Origin: Candidatus Sumerlaeota bacterium | Lineage (GTDB): Bacteria > Sumerlaeota > Sumerlaeia > JADFCT01 | Assembly (NCBI GenBank): GCA_026398575.1 | Contig: JAPLSP010000655.1 | Coordinates: forward strand, 1-30,901 | Direction of reading: 5' to 3' | Length of the DNA stretch: 30,901 nt | In this document: one piece after another, positions 23,620 to 30,901 of the stretch | Numbering within the stretch: the first letter of the stretch is position 1 | How the letters are laid out: the number at the start of each line of letters is the position of its first letter | Translations under genes and position numbers: made by a program | The notes under the pieces: model-generated | Databases searched by the model: none | The model's input: the letters and a program-made list of their open reading frames with translations, nothing else | Told to the model about the DNA's origin: nothing

Positions 23620-26535
23620 CTACTTCATGATAAAACCCGCATCCACAATATCGGCGTGGTCGGAGGCGATGCCGTCGGCGGCGTCGGTGATGACGAGGCG
23701 CAATTCCTTGTAGCGAGCGTTCAACTCCAGATCGAACGCCCACGAGCGGATGGTTTTCGAGGACAACACGGGTGACTTGCTGAGCAAGGTTGGCTGCTCG
23801 CCCATCTCCTTCACATCGCCGTAAACCTCAAACGTCACGCTGGAGCGCGGATCGTCCTTTTTTTCGTCGTCGAGTCCGACGACCGACACGAACCGGCGCG
23901 CGCCAGAGGGAATCGCATAGACGAAAAGCGCGTTGGCGTGCGCACCGAGGCCGTTCGCATATTGTTTGCCGTCAACCGTCAGCGGTTTGCTTTCGATGGA
24001 TTTGTTGATGCCGAGCTGGCCATAACCGTTTTTGGCGCTGACGGGCTTGAGGCTCGTGAGCAGAACTTCGGGCTTGGGAGGCGCAGGCGGACGCGTGAGT
24101 TGCGCGGGCATGGCGACTTCAACGGAGGCGGGAGCGGATGCGGCGCCGCCCCATCCGAGTGCCGTCACGGAGTAGCGATAGGTCTTGCCAAAAGCGACCG
24201 GCGCGTCGGTGAAGGCCGCCGCCGATGACTCGAATGTTGCGCCGTCATTGCGCGCGATCCGGTAAAGGTCGGCGCCGTTGTCATCCCACTTCAGCGTCAC
24301 TGTATCGAACTCGGCGGCGGCTTTCAAGCCGGTCACCGCCGCCGGCGCGGTCGCTTCAATGCGGGCCGGTTCGAACTTGATCTCCCATTTCACCTCGGCG
24401 TTGACCGAGCTGGCGATGGCCAGGCGGACTTTCGGGCCGTCCTGCTTGACGGCAGGCGGGGCGATGGCGCGCCACGACTTCTCGCCCAAGGGAACGATGA
24501 CGCGGAGTTCGCACGGGTCGTTGGCGACAACGCGGCTCACGCCGGACAGCGTTTTCGCGGCGGCGTCCCATTTCTCTTCGATCACGTCCACGATTCCCTG
24601 CGTGACGTGTCGCGACGTGCTGAGCAGTTGCGGATGGTCCGCCGCCGGCCGGATGGCGAGCACGCGGCAAGACGCGGGAGGCAGCGCCGCGCGAAGCTCA
24701 CCGCGGAATGGCGGCATGAATTTGTTCTCCCAGAAATCGAACGCGGCATATTCCTGCGACGCCGGCAAGCCGATGCGCTCGGCCGCGCAGGAGATCGTCG
24801 TGGCGTTTTTCTGATCCCAGTTGAAGATCGCAACGACGTCGCGGCGCGGCGTTTTCCTTGAATCCGTCAGCAGCCAGATGCGCGCGGGATCATTCTCGAA
24901 ATAATCCACGGGACGCGCAAACAGGCCATGCGCGAGAATCGTGCGTTTGAGGATATCGAGCCGCTCCGGCGGCAGGTCGGGCATCCAGTCGCTGTTGTAG
25001 AACAAATCGCCGGTGATCGCCGTAAAGGATGCGTTGACGCGCGCCTGCGCGAGCGGCGTCTTGGCGCGGATGCTGACGCAGTCGGGGTCGTTGTGCCAGA
25101 CGCGGCCTTGGAGGAAATAGTTGCGCGAAGCGTGCGGCGCGCCGATGCGGCCCGCGCCGGTGTCGGGGCCGACCCGCATGGCGTCGAGCAGGCCGAACGA
25201 TCCGCCAAACGAGCGCATGTTTTGCGAGACGCAACAGCCGAGCAGATAGACGTCCGGTCCGGCGGTCTCGCGCACGAGTTTGAGGCCGTCGCGGAAAGCC
25301 TCGATCTGCGTCTTGTCGGGATCGCTGAGCGCCGCCTCGCCCATTTCGTCCCACTTGTAGCCGTTGTTGACGTACATCAACCGCGTGGCCGTGCCGGTCC
25401 ACAGGCCGTCCATCTTGAAGACCCGATAGCCCCATTCGTGCGCAATGCGGTTGACGAGTTTCTTCAGGTATTCGCGCGCGCCGGGATGCGTCATGTCGAG
25501 ACACGTGCCGCCCCACCTGGCTTCAAACGGTTTGCCGTCCTTGTCCTTGGCAAACCAGTCCTGGTGGTCCTTGAAGAACTCGTCATAGGAGGTTCCTGCG
25601 AAGGGCATGAACCAGATGCCGGGCATGAGGCCGAGCTTCTTGATATTATCGGAGGTCGCCTTCATGCCGTTCGGATAGGGACCATTGGGTTTGGCATTCA
25701 TGAACCCGCGGCAGGGGCCGTTCTTCGAGGTTCCCGACTGCCACTTGTCGTCAATCTGAACAAAGTCGAATCCGAATTGCTTCAGCTCCTTCGCTGCAAA
25801 CTCCGCCAGCGCGGCAAGATTCGTTTCATCGCACGCGCCGGCGTGTTTGTCGGCATACCACGTGCAATAGCCGGCAGGCTGGGGCGGCAGTTTGACTGCG
25901 TAATGCTTCGCGATCGCATCCGCATAAGATTCAAGGCCGATGCGCGCGTCGGCAAACCAACCGACCGCCAGCGTCTCCGTTTCGGCGCGCCCGCCAGGCT
26001 TGACGCGCAGGCGGCCATAGTCAATCTGCGCTTCGAGGCCCACGCGGTCGTTCACGATGGGAGAAAACACCACGCCACTGCCGCGATCATGCGTCAGCCA
26101 GCCGGCGACGACGCCGTTGCGGCTCTGCGGATCGGCGATGGCGAGCCATGCATAACTGCCCGTGTTTGTCTCCGGCGCCAGCAGCCCGCCCGTGCCGATT
26201 GTTTTCGTCTGCGACGCGCTCATCGCGGTTGTCAGCGAGATCATCTTTACTTTGCTCGTCACGACCGCTTCGCTGCCGCTGTTGCGAACGGCGCTTCGAA
26301 ACAATGCGAACGGCAGCGATGGGAACACAAAGGCTTTGGCCTCTCCCATTTCAATGGCCTGGCCGGCGCCAAAGTTCTTATCGCTGACCGCCGTCACTTT
26401 TGCCTCGGCGGCCGCATTGCCGACCGCATCGCCAAACCGGATATCGCTGATGGCCGGGCGTCCCTGCGCCCAAATCGAGAAGCATTTACCGGCGGCGTCA
26501 TAGCGAACCTCCAGCGTTTCATTGCGTATCGCCAA
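23620..26535 (-). CDS. GH36/clan GH-D alpha-galactosidase-like enzyme with Fn3 and NPCBM domains
   Basis: A 971-residue glycosidase. An N-terminal beta-domain (1-215) leads to a TIM barrel (about 220-600) with FDFVQIDDKWQ, the probable nucleophile D376 in YRVFKMDGLW, and the acid/base candidate D457 in MRVGPD. A beta-sandwich follows, then an Fn3-like module (about 735-820) and a C-terminal NPCBM carbohydrate-binding domain (about 835-971) with KQYANGLGAHANALFVY. Such proteins release alpha-galactosyl or related sugars. No signal peptide is present at this start, although an NPCBM tail usually marks exported enzymes. The gene overlaps the upstream membrane-protein gene by 17 bases, so the start is constrained. 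Confidence 0.9.
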   Translation of the reverse strand: MAIRNETLEVRYDAAGKCFSIWAQGRPAISDIRFGDAVGNAAAEAKVTAVSDKNFGAGQAIEMGEAKAFVFPSLPFALFRSAVRNSGSEAVVTSKVKMISLTTAMSASQTKTIGTGGLLAPETNTGSYAWLAIADPQSRNGVVAGWLTHDRGSGVVFSPIVNDRVGLEAQIDYGRLRVKPGGRAETETLAVGWFADARIGLESYADAIAKHYAVKLPPQPAGYCTWYADKHAGACDETNLAALAEFAAKELKQFGFDFVQIDDKWQSGTSKNGPCRGFMNAKPNGPYPNGMKATSDNIKKLGLMPGIWFMPFAGTSYDEFFKDHQDWFAKDKDGKPFEARWGGTCLDMTHPGAREYLKKLVNRIAHEWGYRVFKMDGLWTGTATRLMYVNNGYKWDEMGEAALSDPDKTQIEAFRDGLKLVRETAGPDVYLLGCCVSQNMRSFGGSFGLLDAMRVGPDTGAGRIGAPHASRNYFLQGRVWHNDPDCVSIRAKTPLAQARVNASFTAITGDLFYNSDWMPDLPPERLDILKRTILAHGLFARPVDYFENDPARIWLLTDSRKTPRRDVVAIFNWDQKNATTISCAAERIGLPASQEYAAFDFWENKFMPPFRGELRAALPPASCRVLAIRPAADHPQLLSTSRHVTQGIVDVIEEKWDAAAKTLSGVSRVVANDPCELRVIVPLGEKSWRAIAPPAVKQDGPKVRLAIASSVNAEVKWEIKFEPARIEATAPAAVTGLKAAAEFDTVTLKWDDNGADLYRIARNDGATFESSAAAFTDAPVAFGKTYRYSVTALGWGGAASAPASVEVAMPAQLTRPPAPPKPEVLLTSLKPVSAKNGYGQLGINKSIESKPLTVDGKQYANGLGAHANALFVYAIPSGARRFVSVVGLDDEKKDDPRSSVTFEVYGDVKEMGEQPTLLSKSPVLSSKTIRSWAFDLELNARYKELRLVITDAADGIASDHADIVDAGFIMK

Positions 26536-27262
26536 CGGCTCGAAGCGCCCAGGCGACAGGGAAACTGGAAATCATCAACAGAAAAGCGAAGACAGTATTC
26601 GCTATCAATGCTCCATTAATGTTGTTGCTGTTCCGCGAATTGTATAAGGTAAAAACAGCAAATGGAACAAAGATGATGAGCGGTCCCATGATCGAGACAA
26701 TCGCGGCGGCAAACGGGATCAAGGCTTTAAATCCTGCGGTGCGCGATCTCGATCGGCAAAGGCGCGCCATCAGCAGGAAGATGCCGCCGAGCGACAAAAC
26801 GAGATTGCTTAGCCCAAGGAACAAAGCAGCCAGATTTGAAGTGACATACAAAATCGCGGAATCACTGTCGGCGCACCAGATCCTGAAATTTTCAAGCCAT
26901 ACGATGATAAGCATCGGAAACACGCTCCAGATCGGCGCAGTCAGCCGCAGGATGCGCGGCTTGAGGAGGGGAGTCAGATACGCATCCGGCGACAGACCCG
27001 TAACGGCCAGCTCCTCGCGGCGCACCCGGTCCGCAAGTGAGAAGATCGCGGGGGCCAGCCGGATTTGGAGCCATATTGCTGTAATTGGCCCAAGAAAAAA
27101 GAAGCCCAAAATACATGCAGTGAACTGAAACCTTCCATGAGAAAAAGAAAAGCCCGCGATCAGCAAACCCCACGTCACGACACTTCCCAGCCAATCAATC
27201 AGGATTTCTTTGGCTCTGCTTTTTAGAACGCCAGCCATATCCAGCTCAGTTATTGCGCGCAT
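26519..27262 (-). CDS. Polytopic membrane protein of unknown function
   Basis: The 247-residue product has about six hydrophobic segments: VTWGLLIAGFSF, CILGFFFLGPITAIWL, IWSVFPMLIIVWL, NLVLSLGGIFLLMA, MGPLIIFVPFAVFTLY and VFAFLLMISSFPVAWAL. I do not recognise the family; there is no visible transporter or enzyme signature. It overlaps the GH36-type gene start by 17 bases, so the two are likely co-transcribed, with this gene first. The start may be ATG 27262 or ATG 27238; neither has a clear ribosome site. Confidence 0.72.
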   Translation of the reverse strand: MRAITELDMAGVLKSRAKEILIDWLGSVVTWGLLIAGFSFSHGRFQFTACILGFFFLGPITAIWLQIRLAPAIFSLADRVRREELAVTGLSPDAYLTPLLKPRILRLTAPIWSVFPMLIIVWLENFRIWCADSDSAILYVTSNLAALFLGLSNLVLSLGGIFLLMARLCRSRSRTAGFKALIPFAAAIVSIMGPLIIFVPFAVFTLYNSRNSNNINGALIANTVFAFLLMISSFPVAWALRAVGDTQ

Positions 27263-27346
27263 GCGATGCAGGAACTATCGCCAATCCATTCATGATTCGC
27301 AAGAGCTATAAGGCGGCAGAGGCTTCGGGCGCGCGCAGATGTATTT

Positions 27347-27603
27347 CAGAATTCCGGTTGAGCTTCTCGCTGAAGGCTGACGCGCCACCACCGGGCCTTG
27401 AGCCGGTGGAGCGATGATTGCAGGCTAGAAGCGCTTGTCGTCTCTACCTTGACGCCACCACCGATCTTGCATCGGTGGAGCGATGATTGCAGACCAGCAA
27501 AGCAACCTATTTGCGCTCTATTTGCGATGGTCGCATAGCATGGAGGAAGAGCGTATCCATTGCGCAATCATCGCTCCACCGGCGCAAGGCCCGATGGTGG
27601 CGG
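27347..27603. repeat. Second cluster of the CCACCAnCGGGCCTTG palindromic repeat family
   Basis: Three copies of the same imperfect palindrome found at 3.9 kb occur here: direct copies at about 27385-27421 and 27454-27490 and an inverted copy at about 27561-27602. The two direct copies are 69 bases apart, the same offset as in the first cluster, and both spacers contain GCTAGAA. The left part also shares CAGAATTCCGG with the terminal repeat of the 3864-4091 element, but a matching right terminal repeat is not seen. The stretch 27263-27795 holds no gene that I can support besides these repeats. Confidence 0.8.
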
Positions 27604-27795
27604 ATAGGAAAGAGCATTTGCGATATCAAGTTAGTCGCGGAGATTTTGGAAGGCGCATTTTTTGTATTGATAGCTTGCCGGGAGATTGGTCAAACTATCG
27701 CCGGTTTCTGCGCGACTTCCGGCGAAAAGCGCCTCGGCGCAAAACGCGAGCGGAGATCAAGAGCGGAAGCGCGAAACAATGCGGCATCCACAGAT

Positions 27796-27869
27796 GCGCC
27801 CATAGCTCAACTGGATAGAGTGTGTGGCTTCGGACCACAAGGTTGGGGGTTCAAACCCCTCTGGGCGCG
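27796..27869 (+). tRNA. tRNA-Arg (anticodon TCG)
   Basis: The sequence folds as a tRNA: acceptor GCGCCCA pairs with TGGGCGC (27862-27868) and a discriminator G follows at 27869. The D-arm is GCTC/GAGT and the anticodon arm TGTGG-CTTCGGA-CCACA, giving anticodon TCG. The T-arm is GGGGG-TTCAAAC-CCCTC with one G-T pair. The variable loop has five bases. CCA is not encoded. Confidence 0.97.
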
Positions 27870-28058
27870 CTTCAAAAAAATCGTAGCCCTATAGCGATGC
27901 GCAGTAGGGTTGCAAAAAATCCTTAAAAATTGCATTTTTGCCGTGAACTCTTTGCTCCTGGAGCGTGTCTAAATGAGCACGGTGGAGTGTTTCTGCGTCC
28001 CGCCCGCGTCCCAACATTACTTTTGCCTGTCCATTTTTGCCAAGGGAGGATTATCCCC

Positions 28059-30901
28059 ATGAAACGGTCATTGTTTGCAGCAGCGCTTCTGGCGTTCAGC
28101 CTGTCTCTTGCCCCCGCCAGAGAAATCGGCTTTGTCGAGCAGTTCGCCTTGTCTTCGGACCGGACGGAAGCCTTGAAGCAACTCGTTCCGGGCAGCGAGG
28201 ACTATTATTACTACACTTGTCTGCACTACCTGAACGAGGGGGAATACGGCAAGGTGGACGAACTGCTGAAGCCGTGGATACAACGCTACAACCGCACCCA
28301 GCGGGTCGTCGAAATAGAAAATCGGCTGGCGCTCCTGATCTATGACAAGGACGCCAAACGCTCCCTTGAATATCTGCGCAGCCATTTGGGTCTTGTTTTC
28401 AACCATCAGCAGGAACAGCTGAATCCCAAGCCCAATCTGCCCACGGCTCTGGACCAGAAGATCATCGGCAATGAAGCTCTTACCCAGCGTGCGCTGCTGA
28501 TCCAAAACAACCTGGGCGGCTTTGAAGACGCCGCGCTGGACTGGGTCGCATCCCTCAAGCTGAGTCCCGAGCGCCTGCGCGATTTCCTCCGCCGCATCAA
28601 GCGCCCCGACGTCGCCAACCTGGTCCAACTTGTGCTCGCCGATTTGCAGCAGCCCAACAGCGGGGGCTTTGGCTCGCTGGAAATTCACAACCTGCTTTTG
28701 CTGCCGCAACTGGAAGCCCTTTTGAGGGACAGGCCGACTCTGAAGAATGAAACGCGTTTTGTGCGCGACTGGCTTGCGCGGCTGCGGCCCGGCAATGACA
28801 GCGACTGGCGCAACGACGCCAAGGAACGGGAAGCCTTCCTCGACCGGCTGTGGGCCTACGCGCAAACGCTGGATCCCGCGCATAATTCCCTCAAGGCGCA
28901 CGTGTTGTATCACCGTCTGGCCCATGACCGGGCGCTGGGCAAGTACAACGCCGAACGATTCATGGCGTACATCCAATTGCCCCGCAATGCTTCCTATGTC
29001 AATCCCAAGTATCTGGAACGGCAGGAGAATCAAGGCAGGATGGTCAACCTGGGAGAGAGTTACCAGGATCAGACAGGGATGCTACCCATTGGCGGCGATG
29101 ACGAACTGGTGCGCGACTACCTGATGCAGATTTTTCCGCAGGAAAAATCCTATGACGCCTACCGGCCCTTCATGAATGACATCTACCTGAAGGAGACGTT
29201 CGCGGAGTGCAAGATTCTGAACGGCATCGGCAAAGCGGAGGAGTGGACGGCCATGTTGCCGCCGGAGAAGTATCAGGCCATCAAGGACCGGGTGGAACTG
29301 GAATTTTTGCCCGCCAATCGGATGTTCTGGAATCCCGGAGAGCCGGTCGGCCTGGACCTGCGCGTCAAGAACGTGGACACGCTGATCATCAAGGTCTTCG
29401 AGATCAATACGGCAAGCTATTATCGCGAATTCCAGAAGGACATTGACACGGACATTCCGCTTGACGGCCTGGTGGCCAACGACGAGCGCGTGGAGAAATA
29501 CAAGGACGGCCCCTTCCTGCGCAAGACGCGCCACTTCGAGTTCGACAACTTGGGCGCGGCCGGCGGGCGCGGTGCTTACGTGGTCGAGTTCATCGGCAAC
29601 GGAAAAAGCAGCCGGGCGCTGATCCGCAAGGGCAGGCTGCACTTCCTCGAACAGGCCGGCGCCGCGGGACACACCTTCATGGTGCTGGATGAAAACAACA
29701 ATCGCGTCAAAGACGCGCGGTTGATCGTGTCGGCTCATGAATACACGGCCGGCAAGGATGGCGATATTGTCGTTCCCTTCAGCACGCATCCGGGCCGCAC
29801 GCCGGTGATTCTTTTGCAGGGGAGCTTTGCCTCGCTGGATTTCTTCCAACACCAGGGCGAGAGCTACTCGCTGAAAACGGGCTTCCACGTGGACCGCGAA
29901 TCGCTGATCAAGCGCCGCACGGCCATTCTGGCCGTCCGTCCGTCCCTGCTCGTCAACGGCATGCCGGCCACCGTAGGCCTGCTGAAAGAAATCAGTTTGC
30001 GCATCCAGGCCACCGACCAGGACGGCGTGGCCACCACGCAGGAAGTAAACGGTTTCGCCCTCTTTGATGATCGCGAATCATCCCATACCTTCCAAGTCCC
30101 GGAACGGCTGGCCTCACTCTCTTTCATCCTTGTGGCGAAGGTCCAGAACGTGAGCCTCAACAAGGAGGAGAACTTGCAGGATGCGAGAGCCTTCACGGTG
30201 AACGAATTGGAGCGTATGGAAAAAACCGAGGCGACTCATCTGACGCGCCTGGCCGATGGCTACGTCCTCGATCTGTTGGGGCGCAGCGGCGAACCCCGCC
30301 CCAACCGGCCCGTTCAGGTCACTCTGAAGCATCGGGACTTCACCGAGCAGGTCCATGTTTCCCTTCAGTCCAATGAAAGAGGGAGAGTGGATTTGGGCGC
30401 GCTGCGCGATATCGCTTCCATTGAGGCCAGCGGCCCCGAAGGCCCTTCACGCAAGTGGATTCTGCCTGCGATCGCCGAGCACAGCTATCCCGGCACAGTG
30501 CATGGCCGCGCCGGACAGCCACTCTATATCCCCTATATGGGGAGCAGCGCCACTCCTCAGCGCAGCGAACTGTCGTTGCTGGAACTACGGGGAGGCGCCT
30601 TCCTGAACGATCGTTTCGATGCCATCGCCATCGAGTCGGGTTTCCTGAAACTGGATGATCTGCCCGCCGGAGACTATGATCTGCTGATCAAGCCCTCGGG
30701 CGCGCGCATTCAAGTGCGGCTGGCCGGCAAGCATGGAGACATGGACGCGAAAATCGCGGACGACTACGTGCTGGCGGCCAATCGGCGGCTGGAGCTGCGC
30801 AATCCAAGCCCGCTTCAGATTGTGGCCGTGAATGAAAAACGGGATACGGTCGAGGTGGTCTTGACCAATGCCGGCCCCAATGCGCGCGTGCACGTTTTCG
30901 C
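28059..30901 (+). CDS. Very large secreted protein with macroglobulin-like segments (3' end missing)
   Basis: The first 947 codons of a protein that continues beyond the right edge. GGGAGGA precedes the ATG at 28059 and a signal peptide (MKRSLFAAALLAFSLSLAPA) follows. Residues 25-380 are mainly helical, possibly solenoid-like. From about residue 405 the pattern becomes beta-rich: LEFLPANRMFWNPGEP and VDTLIIKVFEINTASYYREF resemble the MG2-type strands of bacterial alpha-2-macroglobulin-like proteins, and later segments such as HTFMVLDENNNRVKDARLIVS look like further sandwich domains. No thioester motif is seen in the visible part. The family is not certain; a protease-trapping or structural envelope role is possible. 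The base and codon style looks less GC-biased than in the sulfatase region. Confidence 0.85.
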   Translation, partial: MKRSLFAAALLAFSLSLAPAREIGFVEQFALSSDRTEALKQLVPGSEDYYYYTCLHYLNEGEYGKVDELLKPWIQRYNRTQRVVEIENRLALLIYDKDAKRSLEYLRSHLGLVFNHQQEQLNPKPNLPTALDQKIIGNEALTQRALLIQNNLGGFEDAALDWVASLKLSPERLRDFLRRIKRPDVANLVQLVLADLQQPNSGGFGSLEIHNLLLLPQLEALLRDRPTLKNETRFVRDWLARLRPGNDSDWRNDAKEREAFLDRLWAYAQTLDPAHNSLKAHVLYHRLAHDRALGKYNAERFMAYIQLPRNASYVNPKYLERQENQGRMVNLGESYQDQTGMLPIGGDDELVRDYLMQIFPQEKSYDAYRPFMNDIYLKETFAECKILNGIGKAEEWTAMLPPEKYQAIKDRVELEFLPANRMFWNPGEPVGLDLRVKNVDTLIIKVFEINTASYYREFQKDIDTDIPLDGLVANDERVEKYKDGPFLRKTRHFEFDNLGAAGGRGAYVVEFIGNGKSSRALIRKGRLHFLEQAGAAGHTFMVLDENNNRVKDARLIVSAHEYTAGKDGDIVVPFSTHPGRTPVILLQGSFASLDFFQHQGESYSLKTGFHVDRESLIKRRTAILAVRPSLLVNGMPATVGLLKEISLRIQATDQDGVATTQEVNGFALFDDRESSHTFQVPERLASLSFILVAKVQNVSLNKEENLQDARAFTVNELERMEKTEATHLTRLADGYVLDLLGRSGEPRPNRPVQVTLKHRDFTEQVHVSLQSNERGRVDLGALRDIASIEASGPEGPSRKWILPAIAEHSYPGTVHGRAGQPLYIPYMGSSATPQRSELSLLELRGGAFLNDRFDAIAIESGFLKLDDLPAGDYDLLIKPSGARIQVRLAGKHGDMDAKIADDYVLAANRRLELRNPSPLQIVAVNEKRDTVEVVLTNAGPNARVHVF

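Noticed and set aside
24928..26619. 563-codon plus-strand frame opposite the GH36-type gene
   Set aside because: The glycosidase motifs are on the minus strand and the plus product has no domain.
27487..27894. Open frame covering the second repeat cluster and the tRNA
   Set aside because: It runs through repeat copies and the whole tRNA-Arg gene, so it is not credible as coding.
27876..27912. Hairpin AGCCCTA/TAGGGTT after the tRNA as a terminator
   Set aside because: It has a large loop, one wobble pair and no following T-tract.
28068..29888. Minus-strand open frames (28068-29033, 29082-29888) inside the large secreted protein
   Set aside because: The plus-strand frame is open without interruption for 947 codons with signal peptide and ribosome site.

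Overview
The window is GC-rich bacterial DNA with a standard genetic code. It has many signal-peptide proteins, two sulfatases, a heparinase II/III-type lyase, a GH36-type glycosidase carrying an NPCBM domain, an LVIVD-repeat protein and an esterase/beta-propeller fusion. That mixture fits a polysaccharide- or glycoconjugate-degrading bacterium of the PVC group or a neighbouring candidate phylum (Lentisphaerota, Planctomycetota, Hydrogenedentota or Sumerlaeota). This placement is an inference from gene content, since no marker gene in the window settles it.

Layout. Positions 1-3514 (minus strand) form a compact operon: an uncharacterised 203-residue protein, an NtrC-type response regulator, a GvpH-like Hsp20 and a CDC48/VAT-type AAA ATPase that runs off the left edge. 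The genes overlap or nearly touch, and the set resembles the edge of a gas-vesicle or proteostasis cluster. The divergent gap 3515-4216 holds a 20-bp perfect palindrome and a 228-bp MITE-like element. Positions 4217-7298 (plus) encode two secreted beta-propeller-type proteins. Positions 7413-10359 (minus) carry a secreted heparinase-type lyase followed by two small antitoxin-like genes, with a strong multi-half-site operator upstream. An unknown secreted protein (minus) then faces a Tat-exported sulfatase (plus). Next comes a type II antitoxin gene whose RelE/ParE toxin is reduced to its two ends, and a secreted GATase-like/TIM-barrel protein.

Positions 16872-22966 (plus) are a tight run: an SH3b protein, an M48 metalloprotease, a CHASE2 adenylate cyclase, the isoprenoid enzyme IspE and a sulfatase without signal peptide. 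The convergent gap 22967-23308 is filled by a 246-bp nested palindrome. Positions 23309-27262 (minus) carry an orphan MNT nucleotidyltransferase, the GH36-type enzyme and a polytopic membrane protein. The next gap holds a second cluster of the same palindromic repeat family seen near 3.9 kb, and then tRNA-Arg(TCG). From 28059 to the right edge lies the first 947 codons of a very large secreted protein with macroglobulin-like features.

How the parts fit: several enzymes (lyase, sulfatases, glycosidase, esterase) could act on sulfated or uronate-containing glycans, but they are scattered singly among other genes with no transporter or SusCD pair, so no complete utilisation locus can be claimed. 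The most unusual material is the repeat family with compensating stem changes and matched 69-bp spacing in two places, the large operator before the lyase gene, the remains of a toxin gene, and the SH3b/M48/CHASE2-cyclase run.
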